Positions 1-5,402 of a stretch of DNA of 8,858 bases are shown one piece after another. A program made the position numbers and the translations under genes. The notes below the pieces were generated by a model, which did no database searches, was not told the DNA's origin, and saw only the letters and a list, made by a program, of their open reading frames with translations. Location: NCBI GenBank assembly GCA_013331415.1, contig DUGL01000026.1, positions 11,673 through 20,530 of the forward strand, given 5' to 3'. Positions within the stretch are counted from its first letter, which is position 1, and each line of letters opens with the position of its first letter. Source of the DNA: Methanoregulaceae archaeon (GTDB lineage: Archaea > Halobacteriota > Methanomicrobia > Methanomicrobiales > Methanospirillaceae).

Positions 1-372
1 GAGGCGAAGAAGACCGGGATCTACTCGATCGTGGACATGCTCAACGTGAATGACCCGGTGAAGGTTATCAAAGGCCTGAAGGTCAAGCCGGACATCGTGG
101 AACTTCACCGGGCGATCGATGCTGATGACACGGCCCATGCCTGGGGAGATATCCCTGCCCTGAAGAAAGCGGCCGGGGGAAAACTCATCGTGGCAACCGC
201 CGGCGGTATCCGGGTCGACGTGGTCAGGGACGCGGTCCGGGCAGGTGCCGATATCATCGTGGTGGGGAGGGCGATCACGGCCAGCAAGGACGTCCACACT
301 GCAGCAGACCTCTTCCTCGAGCAGCTCAACCGGGAAGAGATCGACCAGTTCCGGATCATGACCGATTTTTAA
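1..372 (+). CDS. fae-hps: Bifunctional formaldehyde-activating enzyme / 3-hexulose-6-phosphate synthase, C-terminal part (5' truncated)
   Basis: The open frame enters at base 1 and ends at TAA 370-372, giving 123 residues of the hexulose-6-phosphate synthase half. HPS is a TIM barrel of the orotidine-5'-phosphate decarboxylase superfamily. Visible landmarks are PDIVELHRAID, an HAWGDIP stretch, and the phosphate-binding end of the barrel, VATAGGIRVDVV followed by GADIIVVGRAIT. The tail ending in FRIMTDF is, from memory of the family, typical of the archaeal Fae-Hps fusion rather than stand-alone HPS. In methanogens the fusion's HPS half releases formaldehyde from hexulose 6-phosphate to make ribulose 5-phosphate (reverse RuMP route), and the Fae half condenses the formaldehyde with tetrahydromethanopterin. 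It is cytosolic. The Fae domain, if present, lies upstream of the window, so fusion versus single HPS is inferred. A T8 run follows 22 nt after the stop. Confidence 0.9.
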   Translation, partial: EAKKTGIYSIVDMLNVNDPVKVIKGLKVKPDIVELHRAIDADDTAHAWGDIPALKKAAGGKLIVATAGGIRVDVVRDAVRAGADIIVVGRAITASKDVHTAADLFLEQLNREEIDQFRIMTDF

Positions 373-394
373 CTGCGCCATACCACAATACCCC

Positions 395-402
395 TTTTTT
401 TT
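395..402 (+). terminator. T-run terminator after fae-hps
   Basis: Eight consecutive T's lie 22 nt past the fae-hps stop and are followed directly by seven A's (403-409). Archaeal RNA polymerase terminates intrinsically at such T-runs without needing a hairpin. The T8-A7 block could act on both strands, but no minus-strand gene is seen to its right. Confidence 0.6.
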
Positions 403-733
403 AAAAAAATCGACGACACCTCCGTGCTCCAAAGGCTTATTCTCCACGGGGTATGTATCCATAATCATGCCACGCGTACAGGCTCCTGCCTGCCTTCACC
501 CCCACTGTGGTGCCCGGATGGCCCGCGCCTATATCCGGGATGCTGGCCGGTTCAGACCGGTAGGATGGTTCTGCCCTGAGTGTGCCGGGTTCATGGCTTC
601 GTGCCCGGGGTGAAGAAAGGGACCGGGCCCGATCACACGCACCCTTGTTCTTGGGCAGAAAAATGTTCCTTTTTTCCTCCAGCCGATCAGTACCACGATC
701 CCTTAGGTGAGATCCCCCTGTAACACTCCTTCG

Positions 734-742
734 AATATTTTT
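734..742 (+). promoter_or_regulatory. Candidate TATA box upstream of the sensor kinase
   Basis: AATATTTTT stands out in GC-rich surroundings. Archaeal transcription usually starts about 25 nt downstream, here near 763, which lies past the GTG at 756 but before the ATG at 780. If this box is the real one, the ATG at 780 is the true start. A second AT-rich block (656-677) could be an alternative promoter giving a longer leader. Confidence 0.4.
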
Positions 743-755
743 CACAACAGTTATC

Positions 756-2690
756 GTGTGGCACGGGAATATTCAGGATATGCCAGATGCGGGGCCGGGG
801 GCCCCGGGCATCACAGTCCTCTATGTCGATGACGAGCCGGCACTCCTCGGACTTACCAGGCGGTTCCTGGAGCGATCGGGAGATTGTTCCGTCACCACGG
901 CACTGAGCGCACCTGCCGCGATCCAGCTCCTCTCACAGCAGCACTACGATGTCATCGTCTCTGACTACCAGATGCCGGATATGGACGGGATCTCGTTTCT
1001 CCGGCACCTGCGGGAGAACGGAGATACCACCCCGTTCATCATCTTCACCGGGAGGGGGAGAGAAGACGTGGTTATCGAGGCGCTCAACTACGGCGCTGAT
1101 TTCTATATCCAGAAAGGCGGGGACCCGAACTCCCAGTTCCTGGAGCTTGCGCACAAGGTCCGCCATGCCGTCTCCCGCCGGCGTGCAGAACGGAACCTGC
1201 AGCAGCACCACGTGGAACTCCTGGCCGCAAACGAGCAGCTGGCCGCGGCCGAAGAGGAGCTGCGCCACCAGGTCGATGAAATTGCTGCTGCCGAGCGGGC
1301 ATTGCGTGAGTCCCGGAACAGGTACCAGGGCATCTTCGAGAACACCGGTTCAGGCATGCTCATCATCGGCAACGATACCACCATTACCCTCGTGAATACC
1401 GCTTTCGAACGACTCTCCGGCTACACGAGGAGGGAGCTAGAGGGGAAGATGTCGTGGACAGTATTTGTTCATCCCGATGACCGGGAACGGATGCTCTCCT
1501 TCCACCGGAAGCGGCGGACCGATCCGGCGGGGGCGCCCGGCCAGTACGAATTCCGGTTTATCGATCGGCAGGGAACCATGAGAGAGATGCACCTGACCAT
1601 CGGCATCATTCCTGAAACGGACCAGTCGGTCGCCTCGCTCATCGACATCGCAGACCGGAAGCGGGCAGAGGAGGATCGGCGTATCCTTGCCCAGATGGTG
1701 GACGCTGCACCGAGTTTAATAACGGTCCATGACCTTGAGGGGAGGTTCCTGTACGCCAACCAGCGCACCTATGACCTGCACGGATATTCCCCGGAAGAAT
1801 TTCATGCCCTCAACCTGTGCCAGCTGGACACCCCTGCATCGGCAGACCTGATCCGGACCCGGATACAGCACCTGCTTGATTTCGGCGAAGCATCGTTTGA
1901 AGTGATGCACCAGCGAAAAGACGGGACAACGTTCCCGCTCCTCGTGCACGCCCGGGTCGTCACCTGGGCCGACACGCCGGCACTCCTGATCGTTGCTGAA
2001 GATATCACCGACCGGAAGCAGGCAGAGGAGGCGCTCCGTACTGCCAACCGGAAACTGAACCTCATCTCCCGCATCACGCGGCATGATATCAGCAACCAGC
2101 TCGGTGCACTGGATGGATTTCTCGAGCTCCTGCGAAGCGACATGCCTGATACGGCAACAGATGATTACTTCGCCCGGATCCGGGAGGCGAGTGCCCGGAT
2201 CGCCGGCATGATACGCTTCGCCTCGACCTACGAGGAGATAGGCATCAACGCCCCGGTCTGGCACGATATACGGGGACTCGTGAAGACAGCGGGAAATGAT
2301 TGTGCAACCCACGATATCCTGCTCGAGAACAATCTCCCTGCCGGGAGCGAACTCTTTGCCGACCCGCTGATCATGCGGGTCTTTTACAACCTGTTTGAGA
2401 ACGCTGTGCGATACGGTGAGACGGTCACGGGCATCCGGGTCTCGGGAGAGCGAACAGGCCGGGACTATCGTATCATCTGTGAGGATGACGGGGTCGGAAT
2501 ACCCGCCGGGGAGAAGGAGAAGATCTTTGATCGGGGGTATGGGAAAAACACCGGCCTTGGCCTCTTCCTTGCACGGGACATCCTTGCGATAACCGGTATT
2601 ACCATCTGCGAGACGGGACAACCGGGAAAGGGTGCCCGTTTTGAGATCATGGTGCCGGATGGCTGCCACCGCGTCCCACCCGGATTATGA
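756..2690 (+). CDS. Receiver-PAS-PAS-histidine kinase (two-component sensor kinase with N-terminal receiver)
   Basis: A soluble cytoplasmic signalling kinase of 644 aa. Residues about 18-140 are a receiver domain with acidic pair D25/D26, phospho-acceptor D70 (in VSDYQMPDMDG), T98 and K120. A short coiled coil follows (about 145-187), then PAS domains at roughly 187-305 and 306-425, ending in DIADRKRAEE and DITDRKQAEE linkers. The dimerisation/phosphotransfer helix carries RITRHDISNQL with H443; this RHDxxNQ H-box is common in methanogen kinases. The HATPase domain shows the N box (N549), the G1 box D578-G579-V-G581-I-P, an IFDRGYG F box, and NTGLGLFLARD as G2, so it should be active. There is no TM segment, so the stimulus is intracellular or passed on through the receiver. 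No output domain and no adjacent response regulator are present. The start is uncertain: GTG 756 (used here) and ATG 780 both lack a clear ribosome site, and the TATA position favours 780; both keep the receiver whole. The ligand is unknown. Confidence 0.93.
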   Translation: MWHGNIQDMPDAGPGAPGITVLYVDDEPALLGLTRRFLERSGDCSVTTALSAPAAIQLLSQQHYDVIVSDYQMPDMDGISFLRHLRENGDTTPFIIFTGRGREDVVIEALNYGADFYIQKGGDPNSQFLELAHKVRHAVSRRRAERNLQQHHVELLAANEQLAAAEEELRHQVDEIAAAERALRESRNRYQGIFENTGSGMLIIGNDTTITLVNTAFERLSGYTRRELEGKMSWTVFVHPDDRERMLSFHRKRRTDPAGAPGQYEFRFIDRQGTMREMHLTIGIIPETDQSVASLIDIADRKRAEEDRRILAQMVDAAPSLITVHDLEGRFLYANQRTYDLHGYSPEEFHALNLCQLDTPASADLIRTRIQHLLDFGEASFEVMHQRKDGTTFPLLVHARVVTWADTPALLIVAEDITDRKQAEEALRTANRKLNLISRITRHDISNQLGALDGFLELLRSDMPDTATDDYFARIREASARIAGMIRFASTYEEIGINAPVWHDIRGLVKTAGNDCATHDILLENNLPAGSELFADPLIMRVFYNLFENAVRYGETVTGIRVSGERTGRDYRIICEDDGVGIPAGEKEKIFDRGYGKNTGLGLFLARDILAITGITICETGQPGKGARFEIMVPDGCHRVPPGL

Positions 2691-2815
2691 TACCGCTGCC
2701 TTCCCGGCTGAAATTTGTTGCCGATCCCTGGAGTGGCCCTGATCCCAGGATACCCGGCAATTGGCGCAATTTCGGGAGAGACGGCGGTGCCGTTGGCCCG
2801 GCCCGTCAGAGAGCA

Positions 2816-2839
2816 GGATCTCCCCTCTACGGGAGATCC
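2816..2839. repeat. Perfect 9-bp inverted repeat (hairpin)
   Basis: GGATCTCCC (2816-2824), a 6-nt loop CTCTAC, and GGGAGATCC (2831-2839) form a perfect stem. Its right arm overlaps CTACGGGAG (2827-2835), which is complementary to CTCCCGTAG at 2915-2923, so two mutually exclusive pairings are possible. Confidence 0.65.
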
Positions 2840-3022
2840 GTGAACTTTGGGACACCCCCCGTCCTCCAGGCTGAATACACCCGCCGGGGAGGAAGAGCGG
2901 GACCCTCAATCCGACTCCCGTAGATCCGGAATAACCCGCTACAGACGCTGACAGCAGGTGGCCGGCCACACCTGGTGAGGTGGGGCAGAACAGGGTGCGA
3001 ATACCCGCTTCCTGCATCACCA

Positions 3023-3049
3023 TTTTTTTATCCGGGCAGAACACAGGGG
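3023..3049 (+). promoter_or_regulatory. T-rich promoter element and ribosome site for the 73-aa gene
   Basis: TTTTTTTAT (3023-3031) is the only AT-rich stretch nearby and lies about 30 nt before the ATG at 3056, the spacing expected for an archaeal TATA-like element. A G-rich AGGGGGAT just before the ATG may serve as a Shine-Dalgarno sequence. The same T7 run could instead terminate transcripts arriving from upstream. Confidence 0.4.
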
Positions 3050-3055
3050 GATACT

Positions 3056-3277
3056 ATGGCAACCACTGGCATGAGTGAGATTGAGATCCGTCTCATTGCA
3101 CGGAACTGGGCAAACATCGGTCTCTTTGATGCCCTTGCAAAGAAGTATTCGGGGACGCTCGATGATCAGACGACAGTTGCCCGTGATATTGCGCTCACTC
3201 TCGCTGAAAAGGGAGTTTTTGATGACCGGGTCCGGGAGATCATCAGGCAGGCACAGGAAGATACTGCCTCCCGGTAA
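3056..3277 (+). CDS. Small conserved-looking hypothetical protein, 73 aa
   Basis: I do not recognise this protein. The frame is open from 2975, but ATG 3056 is the likely start: it sits behind AGGGGGAT, and the residues before it are Gly/Pro/Arg-rich like translated non-coding sequence. A second ATG at 3071 (MSEIEIRL) is possible. The protein is mostly helical by eye: EIEIRLIARNWANIGLFDAL, then a KKYSGTLDD turn, then VARDIALTLAEKGVFDDRV and REIIRQAQE. It has no Cys, no TM segment and no signal peptide, so it is probably a small cytosolic helical protein. The gene stands alone between two hairpin-bearing spacers, on the same strand as the operon that starts 283 nt downstream. A link to that operon is only positional. 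Confidence 0.72.
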   Translation: MATTGMSEIEIRLIARNWANIGLFDALAKKYSGTLDDQTTVARDIALTLAEKGVFDDRVREIIRQAQEDTASR

Positions 3278-3560
3278 CCGGGCAGGCGGGTAATCCTGCT
3301 GACCTGCGGGATGAGAATGCACGACCTGTATACGCCCTCCCCCGGCCTGGCAACCGGGCTTTTCTTCCCGTGATCCGGGTACCCTGACTGGGGGATGGTG
3401 AGGTCGATCCCGTATCCTCCCACCGCCCGGCCCTGATCCCCAGTGGGAGAGTGGCGCTGTCCAATCCGGGACCAAAGCACCGGTTTTGATCGGATTTTTC
3501 CCGGGGATTATCCTGTTTTTGCTAAAGCATTAATATCAGTACGTGGTATGTCTCAGTATT
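3278..3560. other. Spacer upstream of the coiled-coil operon, with competing inverted repeats
   Basis: No gene is supported. ACTGGGGGAT (3387-3396) faces ATCCCCAGT (3436-3444), and CTCCCAC (3417-3423) faces GTGGGAG (3443-3449). The two pairings share bases 3443-3444 and interleave, so they are alternatives. T-rich patches (3482-3487, 3495-3499, 3516-3520) and the operon TATA box lie at the 3' end. Confidence 0.5.
3529..3537 (+). promoter_or_regulatory. TATA box of the coiled-coil operon (leaderless start)
   Basis: CATTAATAT is centred about 28 nt upstream of the ATG at 3561. No Shine-Dalgarno sequence precedes that ATG, so transcription probably begins at or within a few bases of the start codon. 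Both observations support ATG 3561 over the in-frame GTG at 3543. Confidence 0.6.
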
Positions 3561-4100
3561 ATGGAAGGATCTGTAACATTAAAAGTAAAAATACGGAGTT
3601 TCCCGAGTCATGGTCGTGCCCGGGTACACGAGTCGGTTCTGCCGATGCTTGAGGCCAAGGAAGGAGAGGCTCTGCTTATTGCAACGTATCCGACCGTCTG
3701 GGATGAGAAGACAAAAACCGTTGCCGTAACCGGATATGGGGACAAGCAGGTGGATACATCGGTCATCATGCTCAGTCCTGAAGACGTGGCTGCCCTCGGT
3801 GTTGCCGAAGGGGATACCATAACCGTGATGCGCAAGGTCACCTGGACCGAGAAGATATCCAGGGGTGCAGCCAAAGCAGGGGAGACCATCAAAGAGGGAG
3901 CAAAAGGAGTTGCTGAGAAAGTACACGCAAAGGAGATAGCAGATACAGCAGGGAAGACGGGGGAGGCCATCAAGGAAGGTGCTACGAAGGCGGGGACCAC
4001 GATCAAGGAAGGTGCGGTCAAGGCCGGAGAGTCAGTAAAAGAGGGAGCACAAGACATTGCTGAGAAAGTCACCCCGAAGAAGGGCGGGAAGGATCTCTAA
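3561..4100 (+). CDS. AbrB/Cdc48-N-like barrel protein with LEA-like 11-residue repeats, 179 aa
   Basis: First gene of the operon; function not recognised. Residues about 7-92 look like a two-fold barrel: GRARVHESVLPMLEAKEGEA (18-37) resembles SVIMLSPEDVAALGVAEGDT (67-86), the SPEDVAALGVAEGDTITV pattern seen in double-psi/swapped-hairpin barrels such as the Cdc48 N domain and AbrB-like proteins. Residues 101-170 are low-complexity Lys/Glu/Ala/Gly with 11-residue units: KAGETIKEGAK (105-115), KTGEAIKEGAT (132-142), KAGTTIKEGAV (143-153), KAGESVKEGAQ (154-164), each outer block followed by [GD]-[VI]-AEKV. Such repeats resemble group-3 LEA and apolipoprotein-type amphipathic helices that are disordered in solution and fold on membranes or on drying. 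No Cys, TM segment or signal is present, so it should be cytosolic or peripherally membrane-bound. The in-frame GTG at 3543 would add six residues. The next gene starts 18 nt after the stop. Confidence 0.88.
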   Translation: MEGSVTLKVKIRSFPSHGRARVHESVLPMLEAKEGEALLIATYPTVWDEKTKTVAVTGYGDKQVDTSVIMLSPEDVAALGVAEGDTITVMRKVTWTEKISRGAAKAGETIKEGAKGVAEKVHAKEIADTAGKTGEAIKEGATKAGTTIKEGAVKAGESVKEGAQDIAEKVTPKKGGKDL

Positions 4101-4118
4101 TCCCGGGAGGAGTGACCT

Positions 4119-4529
4119 GTGGCAAATACAACGACCGTGCCCATGCTCCCGGCAGGCTTGCAGTGGTTTGAATCGGTCTTCTGGGTCTTGATCCTCGTCA
4201 TCGTCCTGATAATCCTGTATTTTATCATCAAGGAGATCCGGCTGATGCGAAATACCCGGCGGCTGGCAGAGATCGATCTCGAGAAGGAGAAACTGAACCT
4301 CATGAAACTCGAGATGGCCCAGCGGGGGACCCCGTTCTTCCGCGTCACCCCCGAGCAGATGGCGGAAATCCGGGCGCTTGACGAGGAGAATGTCACTCTT
4401 GCGACCGATATCTTTGCAAAGCACAGTGCGGTGGATAAACGGATCGAGCGGCTCGAGAACAAGGTAAAAATTACCAAGCTCGACCGGATGGTCGATAAGA
4501 TCAAAGATGAGGAGAAGAGAATCGGGTGA
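4119..4529 (+). CDS. Membrane-anchored coiled-coil protein, 136 aa
   Basis: Not recognised as a named family. It starts at GTG 4119, eight bases after a strong GGGAGG site (4105-4110). A single hydrophobic helix spans about residues 15-38 (WFESVFWVLILVIVLIILYF), followed at once by positive charges (KEIRLMRNTRR), which predicts a short outside N-terminus and a cytoplasmic C-terminus. The rest is highly charged helix with heptad-like spacing (EIDLEKEKLNLMKLEM, then IERLENKVKI and KLDRMVDKIKDEEKR), broken near RGTPFFRVTPEQ (residues 69-80). It should be an anchored, oligomerising helical protein. It does not carry the Y-[LF]-D...W motif of the next three genes. Its stop TGA overlaps the next start (GTGA at 4526-4529), so the two are translationally coupled. 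Confidence 0.88.
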   Translation: MANTTTVPMLPAGLQWFESVFWVLILVIVLIILYFIIKEIRLMRNTRRLAEIDLEKEKLNLMKLEMAQRGTPFFRVTPEQMAEIRALDEENVTLATDIFAKHSAVDKRIERLENKVKITKLDRMVDKIKDEEKRIG

Positions 4530-4840
4530 CCATGATGTTTGAGTATGCACCTGCAGAGACTGCAAAGAAATCCTCATTGCGGGAGTCGCTGGCGGCACTT
4601 CCAGGAACTATTGAGGGAAAACTCCCCACCATGGACAAGAGCCTCGACCGGTACTTCGATGCCCATATGTCCGCGATCATCAGCGAATGGGGGCTCATCA
4701 CCACGTACAACCTCGATGATCTCGATGACAGGCTGGATTTGGTAACGACAGAGATCCGGAACCTTGAGAAGGGCCGGGGCGAACTTGAAAAGCGGGCGGC
4801 CGCCCTCGATGCAGGGATCCGTGAGCTGGAGGTCCGATAA
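4526..4840 (+). CDS. Soluble coiled-coil protein with Y-F-D...W motif, 104 aa (paralogue 1)
   Basis: First of three adjacent genes that share a motif. Residues 43-70 carry Y43-F-D45, W55, L57, L63, L66, R69 and L70, at the same spacing as in the next two genes. After the motif comes a charged coiled coil (EIRNLEKGRGELEKRAAAL, then DAGIRELEVR). There is no TM segment, so it is probably cytoplasmic. GTG 4526 overlaps the previous stop by four bases and sits behind GAGGAG (4509-4514). ATGs at 4532 and 4535 are alternatives, with GGTGA (4525-4529) acting as the ribosome site; they shorten the protein by 2-3 residues only. The stop TAA shares its last A with the next ATG. The family is unknown to me; role inferred as a partner of its neighbours. 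Confidence 0.85.
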   Translation: MTMMFEYAPAETAKKSSLRESLAALPGTIEGKLPTMDKSLDRYFDAHMSAIISEWGLITTYNLDDLDDRLDLVTTEIRNLEKGRGELEKRAAALDAGIRELEVR

Positions 4841-5064
4841 TGGTCGGGATGGACAGTTACATGAATACCTACCTGGACCGGAGGATGAAGCACCTGATCC
4901 AGGACTGGGACCTGGCAACGCAAAATGACCTCAATGACCTGGAGACGCGTCTCCATGCAATCGAGGAAGATACAAAAGAGATCGAATCATTTGAGACCAG
5001 TGCCGGGATAAAACTGGACAATCTTGAGCAGCGTCTTGTACGATTGAAGGAGGTGAAGAGATGA
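4840..5064 (+). CDS. Soluble coiled-coil protein with Y-L-D-R-R...W motif, 74 aa (paralogue 2)
   Basis: The shortest of the three paralogues. The motif occupies residues 11-38: Y11-L-D13-R-R, W23, L25, L31, L34, R37, L38. It is followed by an acidic linker (EEDTKEIESFETS) and a short coiled coil (KLDNLEQRLVRLKEV). There is no TM segment and no Cys. ATG 4840 shares one base with the preceding stop and lies six bases after GGAGGT (4828-4833), a strong ribosome site. The reading frame ends ATGA, overlapping the next gene by four bases. It looks like a minimal version of the motif plus one coiled coil. Function unknown. Confidence 0.87.
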   Translation: MVGMDSYMNTYLDRRMKHLIQDWDLATQNDLNDLETRLHAIEEDTKEIESFETSAGIKLDNLEQRLVRLKEVKR

Positions 5065-5402
5065 CTCCCCTCGAAGCAGCCCTGCTTGTCATCGTCGTCG
5101 CGATCCTGCTGTTTGTGATCTACTATTACTGGAAGGGGGCAAAAGGGGAAGTCTCGCTCGCCCGGCCGGTAGAGAGCCGGGTGGATGAGTATCTTGACCG
5201 CAGGTTCGAGCTGATGATTGAGGAGTGGTCCCTTATTTCCCGTGCCAGGCTCCAGTCATTTAAAAACTCCAAGGAGAGCACCCTTGCGGCAAGTGAAGGA
5301 AAAATGGAGTCGCTCTGGGAGTTTCGAAAGAACATGGCAGAGAACCTGAATCAGCTTGAGGAGCGGCTCGATGCTCTGGAAAAGCAAACCGGGCAGAAGT
5401 AA
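5061..5402 (+). CDS. Membrane-anchored coiled-coil protein with Y-L-D-R-R...W motif, 113 aa (paralogue 3)
   Basis: An N-terminal hydrophobic helix at about residues 5-23 (LEAALLVIVVAILLFVIYYY) is followed by WKGAKGE, predicting a membrane anchor with the bulk in the cytoplasm. The shared motif is at residues 44-67: Y44-L-D46-R-R, W56, L58, L64, F67. After it comes a charged coiled coil (EFRKNMAENLNQLEERLDAL). The motif is therefore present in one anchored and two soluble proteins, which fits an assembly in which they pair through the same element. The start ATG 5061 lies four bases after AGGAGGTGA (5048-5056), a nearly complete match to the archaeal ribosome-site consensus. Function unknown. 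Confidence 0.9.
   Translation: MTPLEAALLVIVVAILLFVIYYYWKGAKGEVSLARPVESRVDEYLDRRFELMIEEWSLISRARLQSFKNSKESTLAASEGKMESLWEFRKNMAENLNQLEERLDALEKQTGQK

Larger units (their letters stand above)
373..755. other. Non-coding spacer between fae-hps and the sensor kinase
   Basis: I see no convincing gene here. The only sizeable frame is on the minus strand (437-745); it is rich in Arg, Ser and Gly, lacks a ribosome site and matches nothing I recognise. The spacer holds the T8 terminator, a perfect 7-bp inverted repeat CCCGGAT (513-519)/ATCCGGG (533-539) with a 13-nt loop, and a small CCGGT-TCAG-ACCGG hairpin (547-560). AT-rich blocks at 656-677 and 731-743 are candidate promoter elements for the downstream kinase gene. 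Confidence 0.6.
2691..3055. other. Hairpin-rich spacer between the sensor kinase and a small orphan gene
   Basis: No gene is supported. Short frames on both strands (for example 2687-2923 plus, 2685-3044 minus) have poor start contexts and odd composition. The spacer contains a perfect 9-bp hairpin at 2816-2839, a CTACGGGAG/CTCCCGTAG pair (2827-2835 and 2915-2923) that would compete with it, a CAGGTG/CACCTG hairpin at 2955-2974 with a GCCGGC-containing loop, and a T7 run at 3023-3029. It could be a kinase 3' UTR, a small RNA, or merely GC-rich sequence. Confidence 0.5.

Noticed and set aside
437..745. Minus-strand frame of 102 codons after fae-hps
   Set aside because: Composition resembles translated non-coding DNA, there is no promoter or ribosome site, and no domain is visible.
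1716..2669. A 317-codon open frame antisense to the sensor kinase
   Set aside because: The plus-strand kinase has all its domains and motifs; the antisense frame shows no recognisable domain and is expected from GC-rich codon use.
3056..3277. Possible fourth copy of the Y-[LF]-D...W motif (LIARNWANIGLFDAL) in the 73-aa protein
   Set aside because: The Trp spacing differs by one residue and the Tyr-Leu-Asp element before it is absent, so the likeness is probably chance.
3579..4072. Antisense frames (115 and 154 codons) opposite the LEA-like gene
   Set aside because: They mirror the repetitive plus-strand gene, whose repeats keep the opposite strand free of stops.
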